Shown: positions 35,774 through 49,565 of the stretch, one piece after another
Layout of the letters: the number at the start of each line of letters is the position of its first letter
How positions within the stretch are numbered: position 1 is the stretch's first letter
From: Peromyscus leucopus
Taxonomy: Eukaryota; Chordata; Mammalia; Rodentia; Cricetidae
Direction of reading: 5' to 3'
Assembly (NCBI RefSeq): GCF_004664715.2
Contig: NC_051084.1
Location: 57,469,334 to 57,533,333 of the forward strand
DNA length: 64,000 nt
Program-made: the position numbers and the translations under genes
The notes under the pieces: model-generated
What the model saw: the letters and a program-made list of their open reading frames with translations, nothing else
Told to the model about the DNA's origin: nothing
The model's database searches: none

Positions 35774-38664
35774 ATGGTAGCTGTCCTCTAGCCATGGCAG
35801 ATTTTTCACTAGAGAAGAGGCTTGTAAGTTTTAAAGAAAATTGTATATTTTCTATTTTGGATATTTTTTTCCCTAGTTAGGACATTGCCTCCCAAAGCAC
35901 ATAAAAATGTGCCACATTTTATCTTTTATTTGTTTTTCTCTGTGCTGTCTTTTTTCATATTAAAAGTGGGTGTATATATATATTTCATCTGAGTATCCAA
36001 ATATTTGAAATCAAATATCAATTAGTTCAATCAGAGTGCTTTTTGCCTTCAGATTTAGCAGCCATGTGCCATCATTCATTTCTAATAGCATCTTCCAAGG
36101 CCTGGTGCTGAAATAGCCCCCAATTTGTCAATAAATTTAAATTATAGTGTACACATGTATGCATACACATCCAGCTTTCATCACAGTTGGCTGTTTTCTT
36201 GTATTAATGTGGTCTACACTCACATCTGATTTATGCTTCAGGACAAGTGTCAGCTTGTCATCTAAAACCTCTAAAATGTTTTATGGGTACTCTCAGGGAT
36301 TCTCTTAAGATTATATAAAAGTTATGCTTCTGGTATGTTTTCCTAGAAAAAAAAATAAACTTCTGCATTTGTCTCTATACACTGTCATCTTAACTTCTTT
36401 CAGGATAGCATCTATTGGAGATTGTGTGGCCATTGAATATTTGACGTAGTACCTTCTAAGTTTCCATCCAAACTGTCCACAAAGGAGCTAAATGTCATGA
36501 CAGCTATTGCAGAACCGAGAAAGGCACCCACTTTGTACCTTCCAGATTCCCTTATGTGTTGTTTTCAGATTCAACTCAGAGCCATTACAATCTGTGCAAA
36601 TGGCAGATCATATTTCTTGCCATAACCACAGTCACATGGGAAGCCAATCTTGAATTCAATCAAAACACTCTGGGTATGGTCACAGCAGTCGTAAGCTAGC
36701 AGCTATGATTTGGCAACCCATAGTGGGCCTGTGAGGGGAGGAGGAATTATCTATTCCTATAGAAAGCAACCTTATCCATCTTCTACGATCTCTAAAATTC
36801 ACAAGCCATGGCACAAGTTTCCACATTTATAGAATACAATTTGGCTGTGTCGGGAGGCTTAAACTTATTTTAATGGTTAGGTATCTATTTAATTCCTAAT
36901 TATCCATCCTCAATTTAGCTTCCTTGCCTCTCTTCATGAATTCCTTGGAGTTCTTGACAGAGGAATAAATGAGAACAGACACTTTTGTCTTCTCCTTAAC
37001 AGCTATTTATGTCAAATCAGTGCTTCTCAAAGTGTGGTACTCAAACAAGCAGTGTGCTACCTGCCACTTCTTAGAAATGCAGTTTTGAAGACCTACCTAG
37101 ACCTTCTAGTCCAGAAACTTTGGGCCTGGGACACAGTAGCCAGGGTTAGAAGTCATTCAAGTCACTCTGATGCATTGTGAGTGCTGAAAACTCCCATGTC
37201 AGACCCTCTTCCCAGAGCTGTACTACCCAGCCCTTCAGCATGTACAATGTTGTCTTTTGGATAGATTGTTCCTTTTTCCCAGTCTGTACTGGAGACTAGG
37301 TTAAGCCTTTTCAGCACAGACTAGTACCACTATGTTATTAAGAAACAACTGACAATATACAATCTGTTTTCGTTTTTAGCTAATGCCCTTTTTAGTTGGG
37401 CTCATCAGGTGCTTCCCTCCGAGTTTTTCAAGAGATGTCTACATGTGTTGGCTGTAGTGAATTTTAAAGTCTCAGTTCCTAGGCTCTGAGCAGTCTGTTC
37501 TAAACTTTGACAGATGCCAGAGTGTACATCTGCTTGTGCTAACTCTTCAGAATGCTTTCTGTGTGGTTTGGTTTTTATTTTCACAACTTAATAATTTATC
37601 TCAAAGGTCCGGCTTCAACACTATTGTCATTTGTAGGAAGTTTATATTCAAAGCTTATTTACATTTAACCAAATTGAAGAAGCAGGCTCATCTCTCACAT
37701 ACGGTGGACACTCCATAAAAATAATCACACTTATCAAATGTTTAATGTATAGGGAGCATACAGTAAAAATCTAAATGCATCTTGCATTCAGATTGTGAAA
37801 TCAATACTCATTACCAAGGTTTCCATCATAGTTTACAACCTATTAATAAAAGTGGGAAACCATCTACACATCCCTACTACAATGCAATAGGTTCTCAGAA
37901 TATGTATTTAAATTTTAGTGCTTTTGATTTTGAATTAATTTTTGTGTAAAGTTAGGAACTAAAACTGTTCTTCTGTGAATTTGGAAATGCTTTAAATATT
38001 GTTTTAATTTTGACTATTATTAAATTAGTCAATACACTTCACCCCTTAAAGTTTAATTCATAATTATTTCTAGAAATTGCAATGTATTACTGCTCTCTTA
38101 TTATCTTAAGAGGTTTGGGTTTTACTTTTTTCTTACTTTTGCTTTTACAATGTGTAAGTAGCCAAGGCTGCCACAGCCTTCCAAGTGCTATGATTACACA
38201 CTACCAACATGCCAAATTTAGAAATAACATCTTAAAACTTAATCTTTTCTTATTTTTATATATAAAAATGTAAAATATAAAAAATTTACAACCACATTGT
38301 GGATTCATGAAAAACATATATATGAATATTTAACATGATGGTATGGTATAGGAAACAAAGAGACAATAGTACAAGATTAGATACAGCATCTCTAAAGATA
38401 ACAGGTGTTGTATGAGTGGTTCATGCTTTGGAATATTTCAAAGGCTTCATTTCCTCATTTACTCATAGTAACAAAAGATATTCATAATCTCCTGGTTTTC
38501 AACTTCTGTGCTAATTCATAATTATGATTCTGTTCAAAACTTGGACAATAATAGGCAAAATTCACCCTGTCTGAAAGTTTTCATGCTTCCAAAAACAAAT
38601 GTTCTATAGTTACCTATACATGATGAAGTTTTCTACAATAGTTGCTTTGCTTGGTTAGAATCCT

Positions 38665-38818
38665 ACAACAATTTTGTTTTGAGACTGTCTCACTATATAG
38701 CTTTGGCAGTCCTGAAACTCACTATGTAGACCAGACTGGCCTCAAACTCACAGAGATCTGTCATTCTCTGCCTCCCAAGTGCTGGGATTAAAGGCATGAA
38801 CCACCACACCCATCCCTC
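38665..38818 (-). mobile_element. B1 SINE, reverse orientation
   Basis: ttgagactgtctcactatat, agactggcctcaaactcaca and tgcctcccaagtgctgggat, then aaaggcatgaaccacc, is a reverse B1. AGAATCC on both sides is a possible short target duplication. Confidence 0.87.
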
Positions 38819-39256
38819 AAGAATCCGTTTTAATGAACAAAACTTCTATAAAACTTTAAAAGAAAGACTTATATGAAAGTAACAAATATGTGTGAACAAA
38901 ACTGTATTTTTAGAGAAATGCTTTGAAGTAGATTGATGGAGAAATTTTCTTTGGCAGTCTACCCTTTGCCTTAAAATTAATACAGAAATTTTTTCTCCTG
39001 GCAAGACATTGAGATTTGTTGAAAGCCAGTTAATCAACTTTCAGATATGCTTTCTCTATGCTCATTATCTATGCCAGCATCAGAGAATCAATAAGAATTC
39101 AGTAATCTGGATTATGAAGAAACAAGTGCAAATAATTTGTTAAAAGATCACTTTTCTTTTGCTTTATTAAGAGTGTTTCCTAAGAAGATAAATAATAGTA
39201 TATAGCGATAAAAAGAAATACTTTCTTTTTACTAACTATTGTGGTCTAATTTGCAG

Positions 39257-39900
39257 TGCTTCATAAGGATATTGGTCCTTGCCGAGCAGCAACAATAACA
39301 GGAACACTCTCCAGGATCTCTCTAAATGACGATGAGGAAGAAAAGGGAACGAACCCTGAAGGGCTAAGCTATTCAACATTGCCTGGAAATGTCATTTCCA
39401 AAGTCATCATCCAACAGCCCACGGGCCTGCACATGCCCATGAGTATGAATGAGCTGAGCAGTCAATGTCTGAAAAAAGAGAACACTGAATTGCGGAGAAC
39501 TGTGTACTTATGCACGGATGACAATTTAAGAGGGACCGATATGGACATAGTCCACCCTCAAGAAAGAATGATGGAAAGTGACTATATTGTGATGCCTAGA
39601 AGTTCTGTAAATACCCAGCCATCAATGAAAGAAGAAAGCAAAATGAATATTGGCATGGAAACCTTGCCGCATGAAAGGCTATTGCACTACAAAGTGAATC
39701 CTGAATTCAATATGAATCCCCCTGTAATGGACCAGTTCAATATGAACTTAGATCAGCATCTTGCACCCCAGGAACATATGCAGAGTTTACCCTTTGAGCC
39801 CCGCACAGCTGTGAAGAATTTCATGGCCTCCGAGTTGGATGATAATGTAGGGCTGTCAAGAAGCGAAACTGGATCAACTATTTCTATGAGTTCTCTAGAG
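39257..39900 (+). CDS. Adgrb3: ADGRB3 exon: large cytoplasmic tail exon
   Basis: This is the largest exon, 644 nt. TG completes GTG (Val), then 214 codons run from [20 protein letters not shown] to [10 protein letters not shown], ending at a codon boundary with donor gtgagt. The acceptor is gtggtctaatttgcag. It supplies the middle of the long cytoplasmic tail and has no membrane segment. Visible features are an acidic run (NDDEEEK), a Met/Asn-rich stretch ([17 protein letters not shown]), and a Ser-rich end with several potential phosphorylation sites. I know no folded domain for this segment, so it is probably a disordered scaffold region. The open frame continues past the donor for 18 more codons before a stop in the intron; the family sequence leaves the frame at LE. 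Confidence 0.96.
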
Positions 39901-42900
39901 GTGAGTCCAAAGAGGTTAACTAGTTCCATGACAGTTGAAGGGCCTACAGGCTGATTCATGTAATGTTGGTGTTAGGAAGATCCATGTTAGTTTGGGCAGA
40001 GTTTCTGATAGGTGCCTATTAAGATTCTGGACTTACAGGTTTCCTAGTGGTACGTTGGAATCTCCTGGTTCAAGATGTTATTAAAATGTAGAGTCCAAAG
40101 TGTTTAAAGTGATACTAATCAGTCTTAATTCTCTCATACTGGGACTCAACATGAACTATGCATAAAAATACAGCAGGTCCTCCTGGGGTTTCACTGATGT
40201 GATAGGGCATTTTCCAATATAAAATAAAAACTGAATGGTGTTGCAAATTCAAAGCTCAATCTAAATCTTTTTCTACAAGGCAATCTGTTAATATGAAATT
40301 GAAATGTTTCTGTGAGTAGTACCATAACACTGGTTATAAACATTATTATTATATCAAATCAGTATTATTCAGAATGAATGTCTTGTTCTTAATCCTATGG
40401 AATGGTGACCATTAAAAATATTGGTCTTTAACTGTTAAGTATTCAAAGTATATATTCTAAGCATACTAAGACTCAGGACTAGGAGGCAGACAGTGGCCTT
40501 TGCCCTGCACAAGGCCATCAACAGTAAACAATTATACCACTCTCATCTTTTTCCTTTCCAAGAAAGTAGAAGGTTACTAAGAATATTATTACCATTCACG
40601 CTGTATTATAATTAAACAAGTAGGATTCACAGAATCCACTATCTAATTTTCTAATGATGTATCCCATTACCCTGGTACTGATTTGTATGTATCCTGTATC
40701 CTGAAGTCTTGCTATAAACCTACTACTAAGATATATAGTTTATATAAAAAATATATTTTTATTTATCACATATATGCAATTGTTTTACTGTATTATATTA
40801 TTGCATAAGTCACTATTTAGATAAAAATCACTGTAATTTGTTGGATGGCCTTTCCATCAGAATTATTGTGATAATGCATTTCTAAGATGCAAAAGTCCCC
40901 AAAGGCAGTAGCTCTTCTAGATTCCCCAAAGCCATACCTTTCACTCTGTCTAAATTAAAATGGATCATGAAATGTAGATAGATCTAGTTTTCTCAAGCAG
41001 AACAAGAAAACTCTAGACCAAAACCAGCATATAAATATACTCCAGAAGAAAGTCTTAAGTTTTGGATCAGCCTCAACTAGAAGAGGGTTTCGACAGAAAT
41101 CTACGTAAGAATTCTCAGAATCAGAGGTATCAATAGGGACGGCAAAGCAAATTCTGTTCTAGAGTAGCTGTCATGCCCGCTGGACAAAAGCTTCAGTTCT
41201 CTTGACTAGTAGACTTGCTACCGCTACCCCATCAGAACTTTATATCGCAGATAATAACTTGTCTATGACAACCATGACAACATAAGCATCAGCTGCAAAA
41301 TGTTCATGCAAAATTGCAAAGGGGCTTAAGAGGACTGAGTAAGAGTATACATAAGGATATGACATCAAAAGTAATCAGGATAACGGGGGCACTGTTTCTA
41401 TACAATGAATATTTTAAATTACTAAAGAAATCTGAGTGGAATTGCACTAAAATAATAGGGGTGTTGTGAAATGTTTTACATTTAACATCTAAAACCTACC
41501 TAACTAAGGTTGATAGTATGCAGGTGTTTTGTACTTGAACAATAGAGTGTATTTTCCAAATATTGATTAATTTACTTTTTAATTTTAATTTCAAATTTCC
41601 ATATCCTTATTTTAAGCATAAATATTATATATACACATATATGACAAAAGATCCACATTTTAATGACTTGGAGATCACAAAGCTTCTATTTTGAAAAGAA
41701 AGGAAATTCAGAGTAAAATTTAGTTCCTTGTTCATTCTTTAAAAGAGTTTAATTGTAACTGCTTAGGTGATCTTTTAGGGGACAAATGAAAGAGAATATA
41801 TACATGATGGAGTGGATAATAAAAATGGCATTTATATAGAATTTTTCATTAGCAGATCCTCAAATCACCTTAAAAACATGAAGTAATTGATCTTCACAAC
41901 ATTTAGAAAAGTTGTTATAATCTTCCAAGTGAAGGCATCTGTTCAAAAACACAGAGCAAGTATCTAAGAAATAAAGCTATCGAGTCCTTGGCCCCTCCCA
42001 ATGAAACAAGAGGTTCACTATGCAGGAACATTCATCCTGGAAGGCTGGTGCAGCAGAACATGACAAGCTGTTGCATGCCCTATTCATAGATGTACTGTAA
42101 AGCTGTGACATTAACTCAGGAGTTCTCCTCCAAAAGAGGTGACGGGGAGCTCCGGAAGGGCACACGCTGCTGGTCGATAGCCCAGAATTCAGTAGTCCTG
42201 AGCAAACAGCACACAAGCAAATGCACAAGTTGAGGTAGCAAAAGAAGAAAGCCAAAGGGTGAGTGGGTGGAAGCCTGTATTCAAGTAAGCAAGAGGCATC
42301 AAAGGAAGGGGCCGGCTCCGACTGCGGCTGCACCATCAGAAGAGGCTCCAGATTCCACGGGAGCTTGTTCTCCTAACCCCCAATTACTGGGCGTAAATGT
42401 TTAAGACATTCATGGAGTTCCTTGGCACAAAAGAGTATCCCGATTTTCTCCATGCCCATTATTACATGGTGCCTTTGTTTCTGTTACATGGTGCCGCCCC
42501 CAACTGTGGTCATTCCCAGAATGAATCTGTTAAGCCGCTTGGAAAATTCTTAGAATTTGAGCTTTGTAAAATTATGTAAAACTTGTAATATTAAGTTTTC
42601 ATAAGTGGCCTAGCCCAAGATGTCCTCTAACTGCCTCACTTAGGGCGAAGATAAAATGGTCTTCAGCACTCTAAATAGTCACCTTCAGGTAACTGAATAT
42701 ATCGAGTGCATGATGTGTACATGTGTATGGAAGGGGACAAAGAAAGATTCAACAATGACAAGGCTGGGTCATGATCCTAAGCACTAGTTTAAACTTTAGA
42801 AGGTGGTCCTTTCGACCTATTGTCTAAAAATTATAAGTACATTTTTACTTATAAAAAGGCAAGTCAGTTCGGGACATTACAGGATGGCTACACCCATGAA

Positions 42901-43296
42901 TCCACAGCAGCTGTGATTGCCCAAACACGATCAAACCAATCAACATTGCAGTGTAGAGGGGCTCATAAGCCCTGAGCCCTAGCTGAGGAGCTATGACTTC
43001 TGGGGGAGCTCAGAGAGTTGGTTTCCTTTAAGGATGTGCCCCCCTCATAAGTTGATCATGCTCCATGGGATGGTCCCACACTGGTGAGTATAGCGGTAAC
43101 ACAAATATAGGGATAGGACTCAGTGGGCTATTAAAAGAGAGAAGAAGATATGAAGTTAGGAGGGATTGAAGAGTAAGGAACAGGAGGAATTAGGGAGAGT
43201 GAATACGATACAAATACATTTTATGAATTTCTCAAAGAATTAATTGAAATATTATATTTTTTAAAGGAAGTTCAGCACAACCTCTGAATTGTAGTG

Positions 43297-43761
43297 TGTG
43301 GTGATATTGTGTTCCCCAATATATTGTGCACCCTAATAAATCTATCTGGGGTCAGAGAACAGAACAGCCACTAGACAGACATAGAGGTCAGAAAATGGTG
43401 GCACTCACACCTTTAATCCTATCACTTGGGAGGCAGAGATCCATCCGGATCTCTGAGTTCAAAGCCACACTGGAAGCAGCCAGGAATGGTGACTCATACC
43501 TTTAATCCCAGGAAGTGATGGCAGAAAGCAGAAAGGTATATAAGGCGTGAGGACCAGGAATTACAGCTGGTTAAGCTTTTAGGCCTTTGAGCAGCACAGT
43601 TCAGCTGAGAAGCATCCAGTCTGAGGAAACAGGATCAGCTGAGGAATTGACAAGGTGAGGTGGCGTGGCTTATTCTGCTTCTCTGATCTTCCAGCATTCA
43701 CCCCAATATCTGGCCCCAGGCTTGTTTTTATTAATAAGAACTTTTTAAGATTCATGCTACA
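43297..43761 (+). mobile_element. Solo LTR of the B1-containing family, copy 2
   Basis: The 465-bp unit starts TGTGGTGATATTGTGTTCCC and ends CATGCTACA, as copies 1 and 3. Flanks GTAGTG (43291-43296) and GTACTG (43762-43767) form a 6-bp duplication with one mismatch. It contains the same B1-like segment, the tatataag box and the cagctgaggaattg block. Confidence 0.8.
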
Positions 43762-46529
43762 GTACTGCTACCTATTGGTTTATTTTTTCTGAAATTTTAC
43801 ATGTGCATTGATGTCAGTTAAAGTTGGGCAGAATTTGCTCTGAGTCTGAATCACTGACAATTTATTGAACAGCGTGTGACTGTGCATGTCTTACATCTGT
43901 GTGGTCAGGACCAGTTCTTTCCCCTTTTCCCTGATGACTCAGGGTTAGCACGGGTTGTGTATCACTGGTTTCTTGCTGGATTCAGCCAGCATGAAGCACT
44001 GGCCAGAGTCTGGGTTTGAGGGAAAAATAAAAACTAAAGAGAGCTCTACTCTGTTCCTGCTTTTGACATTCCATTTGGTGTGCCCCTGTACACTTCCTGC
44101 TTCTGCCAGGTGTTCCACTCCTGGGATTGAGTCCCGCTCTCAGCTTCCTTTGCCCATCCATCTTAGCATCGGTTGGCTTCTTCTGATAGTCCATTGGTCA
44201 CCTCAGAGTTCCCGTTGTGGCTTCTCAGCTTCCCTATCACTCGAGTTCTTAGGGAACATGTTCTAATGTAAATGCAGAAGTGATTTCTGTTGCTCTCCTG
44301 TCAAGTCTTGCCTAAGTGCCACTTATCAACAAAACATTTGCATAATGGAAAAAGGTTTAGATAGAACAGTACAGCATTATGTTATTACATACAGAAAATT
44401 TTGCTACTCTAGTCTCTCTGACTGCTTCTGTACATCAAAGTATCCATCTATCTGGATACGATCTCAGATAAGTCTCACTGCATTTATTAATGGGGTGGAA
44501 TGAGATACCATTCTAGGCTTTCCCGCTGGATACAGAATACAGAGCACTCCCCATAATGGTTATCAAAAGTAAAATATTTTAGTGATAATGTCACTTCATA
44601 GTGACTGTCACACCACCTCGTGCTGGTATAAGGATCATACTACACGAAAACCTTTTGAAGATTTGAAGGAGCACTTCAGATGTAAGGCTATGTTATGATG
44701 ATGTCATTACTGTCACACTCTGAATGTCTCTAAAGACACTGGAACACTACTAAGTCAACATTTGGGAATTTAGAAAAAATGTTATATGGCCTCACTTGTG
44801 CATTAGGAGGTAGGGTCTCAAACAGAAACCAGATAAAACTGACCATGTGCAGAAGCTTTGGTTCATTTTATATATTTTTTTTTCTCATGTTGATCTGGTA
44901 AAAGGAAAAATTTCCCATCTTTATTGCTTTGTTTTTGCTCCTGGATTGTAGAATCTTATCTTTTATGCAGGCATACAAACAAAATTAGCTTGAATAAAAG
45001 CCATTTCAGAAAATTAATTATTCCCAGACTTCATTGCCACAGCTATTTTAATGGATTTGTTATCAAAGCTTTCTTCCTGTGAGGGAGTCCATTCCTCACC
45101 CTGTAATAGAAACTTTTAATAGCGTTCATATTGCCATTCATTAGTCAATGGAATTCATTACTTGCTGTGAATCGTCTAGTGTCTTGTCCAGTTTAATTTT
45201 CAGTGACACAAATAATGACATAGTTCCTCTGAGAAATTATTCATCGTTTCACAAGAGTTGCATGTGGAGGCCTCTCTAGGCACACGTGCACTGAGTGGTC
45301 CTCTTAGCCTGAGACCATGACACATTTTTTTCAACTTTTAAATCATCTTAAAGAATTTCTCCCTTCTATCAGTAAAGGTATGTCTTCCTAATAAATTGTT
45401 TTGATTCTCTCAGCTGCCAATCAGTCCACTTTGAGTGGTTTTCTTTGTGTATTTACATCACTGGGTTATCCACATTCTTCCAGGTTGTTCTTTAAAACAA
45501 TAACAATAAATCAAAAGCCAGATGAGTTGAAGTTCTGGGCCTGTCATATACATCCCTTCAATCCTTCCCCAATCATTTTGCAGCTGCAAAGATGTGACAT
45601 ATCCTCTGCTAAATGCTAAGGCTATGCAGCTAATTAAGAGAGGATTAAAGAGGTGAACATGTAGGTAGCAAAGAGGAGACAGACAGTTACCTTTCAGAGA
45701 TCAAATAGGCAACCCATGATGGATTTAATATGGAAGATGAGGGATATGTATAAAGGAGGGGCAATTCGAAGCCTTTGTCTTGGTTGACTAGTTATTAGTA
45801 TTGTCTGTGATGAGAAAGGCCATGTAAAAAAAGGATATTTGTACAATGACAGATGGTATTAAAACCTAAGGGATAAGCCATGTAATCCAGGAAAGCGTAC
45901 AGGACTCAGCAGATCTCAGAGCTCCACATTTAGAAAGAACAGGCATAGGAAAGAGCCAGCAAAGGGGATTTCAAAAGGAGCCACAGTAAATGAAAGAAGA
46001 AAAAGGGGGGAAAGAAAAAGCTGAGAGCTGATGAGGGCTTTAATGAGGAAGTGATTAACTTTGCACAGCTTCTCAGAGTCCAGTGAGCTGAGGGTGGAAA
46101 ATCGACCTTGCTGTTTGTCCAAATGGAGCTCATTAGAGGCCTTTGACAAGAATTTTAATGCAGTGTTAAGAGCATCACGCGGTTGCGATGAATTCTAAGT
46201 GGCAGATTTTGAAAATGAAACTGCATAAGAGAGAAGAGTGTGTTTCAAGTTACTTGGAAATGAAGGATACATAGACAGAAAGATTTGTATCTTCATAAAA
46301 ACCAACATCACATTGGCTTGTTTTCATTTTACACGTAACATTTTTTAAATGATCAAATTATTTGTAAAACAAAAAAGTCATGTGGCTTGGACACTTAGTT
46401 GATTCTCTTTAGATATATGGTCAGATAGGTAGATATATGGTCAGAGCTGAGAGCATGGGTCAGTCAGGAAAGAGTTTGCATTGTGAGCATGGCGACTTCA
46501 TTTCAGCCCCTCGAACTCACTTGTAAACA

Positions 46530-46700
46530 AAGCCAGGCACGGTGTCACATGGTTATAACCCCAACACTGGGAAGGTAGGAAACAAAGAAACCATGGATGG
46601 ACAGACAGTACCTGGGAGATTCCTGAGGTCTTCTAACTTCCACACACATGCATACCCACACAGGAATGTGTACACACATGTGAACACATACAAAACAAGC
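46530..46700 (+). mobile_element. SINE remnant, B1/B3-like
   Basis: aagccaggcacggtgtcaca, cccaacactgggaaggtagg, and a later CA-rich tail around cttccacacacatgc suggest a diverged B-type SINE. Ends are unclear. Confidence 0.45.
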
Positions 46701-47075
46701 AAACTCAGGCACTGTCTCTAACCACTTTCATGCCTCACAGAGGCATTCTACAAGGCACACAAGAACATTGGAGTAAACATGTGAGTCACCATCTCAGCAA
46801 AATTCAGCCTCAAAAGACTTTCCCAAACATTGCATATATATGCAGCTAAGGGAGAAACACACAACAACAAAATGGGTTGGAATTTTCCTGGTTTCCCCCC
46901 TCATACTACCAGTGTGTCAGGGTCTGACACATAAGATAAACTGAACATTTTGGTAGCAATTGTTACGTCTGTTTGCTATTGTAGCATTGTTCATAATTGG
47001 CCTAGTTGAATGGTATTACATTTTTTTGTTTACCCAACACAGATTTTCTGTGAAATAAGCATCCTCATATTGACT

Positions 47076-47201
47076 CCTTCTTTCTTTCTTTCTTCTTCTT
47101 CTTCTTCTTCTTCTTCTTCTTCTTCTTCTTCTTCTTCTTCTTCTTCTTCTTCCTTCTTCTTCCTTCTCCTCCTTCTCTTCCTCCTCCTCCTCCTCTTCTT
47201 C
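47076..47201 (+). repeat. (TTC)n polypyrimidine tract
   Basis: About 125 bases of pyrimidine only: TTTC units, then a long pure TTC run, then TCC-rich units. It is the strand-opposite composition of the GAA tract at 8472. Confidence 0.97.
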
Positions 47202-47419
47202 AAAATACAATTTGCCTGAAAAAGTTAATCCATTTTATCTTGCTTTATGCTTCCAAAGAATCTTAGTACCATTGCTGTGACTCGTGGCCTGTGGCCTGTC
47301 AGGGTTATCTAGTGTGACTCTTGCTCAGTTCCAGAACAGTATACAAAATATCACAGGCATCTTGTTTGTCAAATAGTATCCTGCATGTGTGAGCTAGTAA
47401 GACATCACATGGAAAACCA

Positions 47420-47575
47420 CGGGCTTAGAATCAGACCTGAGTTTTCACAGCTCATTTGCTTACCTCCTGGGTGAGTTGGTCAAACTACTGGCTCTTAGTA
47501 ATATTCATTTATAAAATAACACTATTTTCACAACCATTCCACAGAGAGGTTAGCATGTTCAAATGTGAAATCACT
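47420..47575 (+). mobile_element. MIR ancient SINE remnant
   Basis: gggcttagaatcagacctga, ttgcttacctcctgggtgag, ggctcttagtaatattcatt and ataaaataacac follow the order of MIR from its core to its 3' part. Confidence 0.65.
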
Positions 47576-49487
47576 TTATAAGATACGCAAGGTTGCAACA
47601 GCCAGTATTGTGGGGAAGTGAATAGTGTCACACACACACATTTATTTCCTTTGGATTTGAAATACCTGACACATTTCCCATACTAGCTGATCTTTAAACC
47701 TCCCTGATTTATTTGGTCACCATCCCCACCCCACCCCACCAGGTCTTGATTAAAATCTGTGTGATTCATTTGCTCATGCCTTCATCTAATCTTGCAGACT
47801 GCCAGACCCGCTATGCCCTTTGTTTGCATTTAATTTTAATGAAATTAAATAGGGGAGAAATGAGGAAGAGAGCGCTGTTTATAGGAGCATCCCTTTTCTT
47901 TGCCATGTCGCACATTGACATGGGTGGCATTAGTATTCGGAGTTGGAATCTGTTGCTGGGGCTCTTCAGGTTCTTTCCTATCTTTTCCCCTAGCTCCTAC
48001 AACGTGGAGCCTCTTCAGCATGTAGGCATCGGAAATCTCCAGTTCCTAGGCAGCACTGCCTTGTGATCCAAAACAAATGCAGTAACATATGGCCGTTTTC
48101 ACCTTTGGCAATGGAGAGCCCCTCAGTGCGTGCAGCAGAAGCCTCTCTCCTTCTAGCTGACTGAACCTCTTCTAAGATTCCACCATTTCATTTTCAGAAG
48201 GACTGTGAGGCTCAAGACAAAGGTTTCATAGTAATTGCTTTTAACTAGATGTTTCCATGCTTTGATTTTTCTGTATTATAAAGAGTTTTGCTTAACACAC
48301 GTATTTATAGGGGAAAAAAAGAAGCCTTGCTGAATAGCAATGCCAAGAAGACAAAGCATCCATAGGATAGAAGGATGAAAGCCCTGACATTCAGTCTACA
48401 GAATGCCGCCAAGAGCAGTGCCCAGCCAGATTTGTTTAGATGTGTTCTCACACTCCTGCCTCCCCCAAGCATTCACCAGCATGAAGGTAGCATGCTGTTG
48501 GAGGCAAGGCGGAAATGAGAGCGCATACCGTACCGTTTGAGCTCCTCTTTCAGTAAGGCGTTTCCTTTCTGCCCTCCCCTGGGTATCCCTTCCAAACTGG
48601 ATTCCCCGTGCTCAGCAGCTTCACCACAATGAGATTGCGTCAGATCTGTCCCGGTTTCCCCCTTTAGTCTTTCTGTCTGCTGACACGTGTTCTGAGGGTA
48701 GGCTGCCCAGGAGGTGCTGGTTTGATAATGCCAAGTTTAGCTCTAGCTGCAGAAAATCACATTTCGTGAGTGCTTTTTTGTCTTTCCTGGCGAGCTGACA
48801 GTCATAATAGCAACTAGATCTGCCATAAGTCTGCAGTGTGACTGAACCCTGAGAAGCTAGTGACTTTAAGGTTATGGGCATTGAGCTGTGAGTAGGGATA
48901 AACAAAACACACTTTGCCCAAAAGGCTTGCATGTCTCCCATATGTGTCTTCCCCACCCACCCCCCAAAGGGGGAGGGGGATGGCAGAGGTTTCCTTTGTA
49001 CTCTAAAAATGCGAGCATCTTTGTATACATTTACAGACTCCTCTCCCTCTACACCTCATCCATTTTAAGAATCCGTGACTCCCTGGAGCAGATGCTAAAA
49101 ATCCGACCCCCATATTACTATCATAAAAACCACATCCTCTCAGGAGCTTACATTCATTTTGTTTTGATCCTATTTCCTGATTTTATCAAGCCCACTGCCT
49201 AATTACTTTATTTCATCAATGCGTGTGTATCTATAACTAGATTTGGATGTTGTTTAACAGATTTAGAGTCAGAGAGAAAGACTGTTAGACACTGTGTTGG
49301 GGTGTGGAATATCTGTGGTTTGACCAGATAAGAATTAAAAGAAAAATGTCTAGCTCCTAAGAACTAGTAACCAGAAGGACTTGGGTAGGAGATGATCCAG
49401 TTCTGAGAAATTTGTGCAAGACTGACACAGGAACTTCAGAACCTAAACAGACAGGCAGACTGGGTTTGCCTGACATGAAGTGAGGTC

Positions 49488-49565
49488 TCAGCACTCTGGA
49501 AGCTGAGGCATGAAAATCCTGAATTCTGAGAACAGCCCAAGCTACATAGCAAGAGCCTGTTTAGA
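49488..49565 (+). mobile_element. B1-like remnant
   Basis: ctcagcactctggaagctga, caagctacatagcaagagcc and tgtttagaaaataa resemble the middle and tail of a B1, poorly preserved. Confidence 0.5.

Larger units (their letters stand above)
35431..39256 (+). other. Adgrb3: Intron before the large tail exon
   Basis: The 3.8-kb intron has a (GT)n tract and a reverse B1 (38665-38818). At 35775-38660 I see AT-rich unique sequence, no gene and no clear repeat. Confidence 0.88.

Noticed and set aside
47010..47219. Poly-Ser and poly-Arg/Glu frames
   Set aside because: Both are translations of the TTC/TCC tract.
47713..48066. 117-codon frame
   Set aside because: No recognisable domain, no receptor fit; better considered as possible non-coding regulatory sequence.
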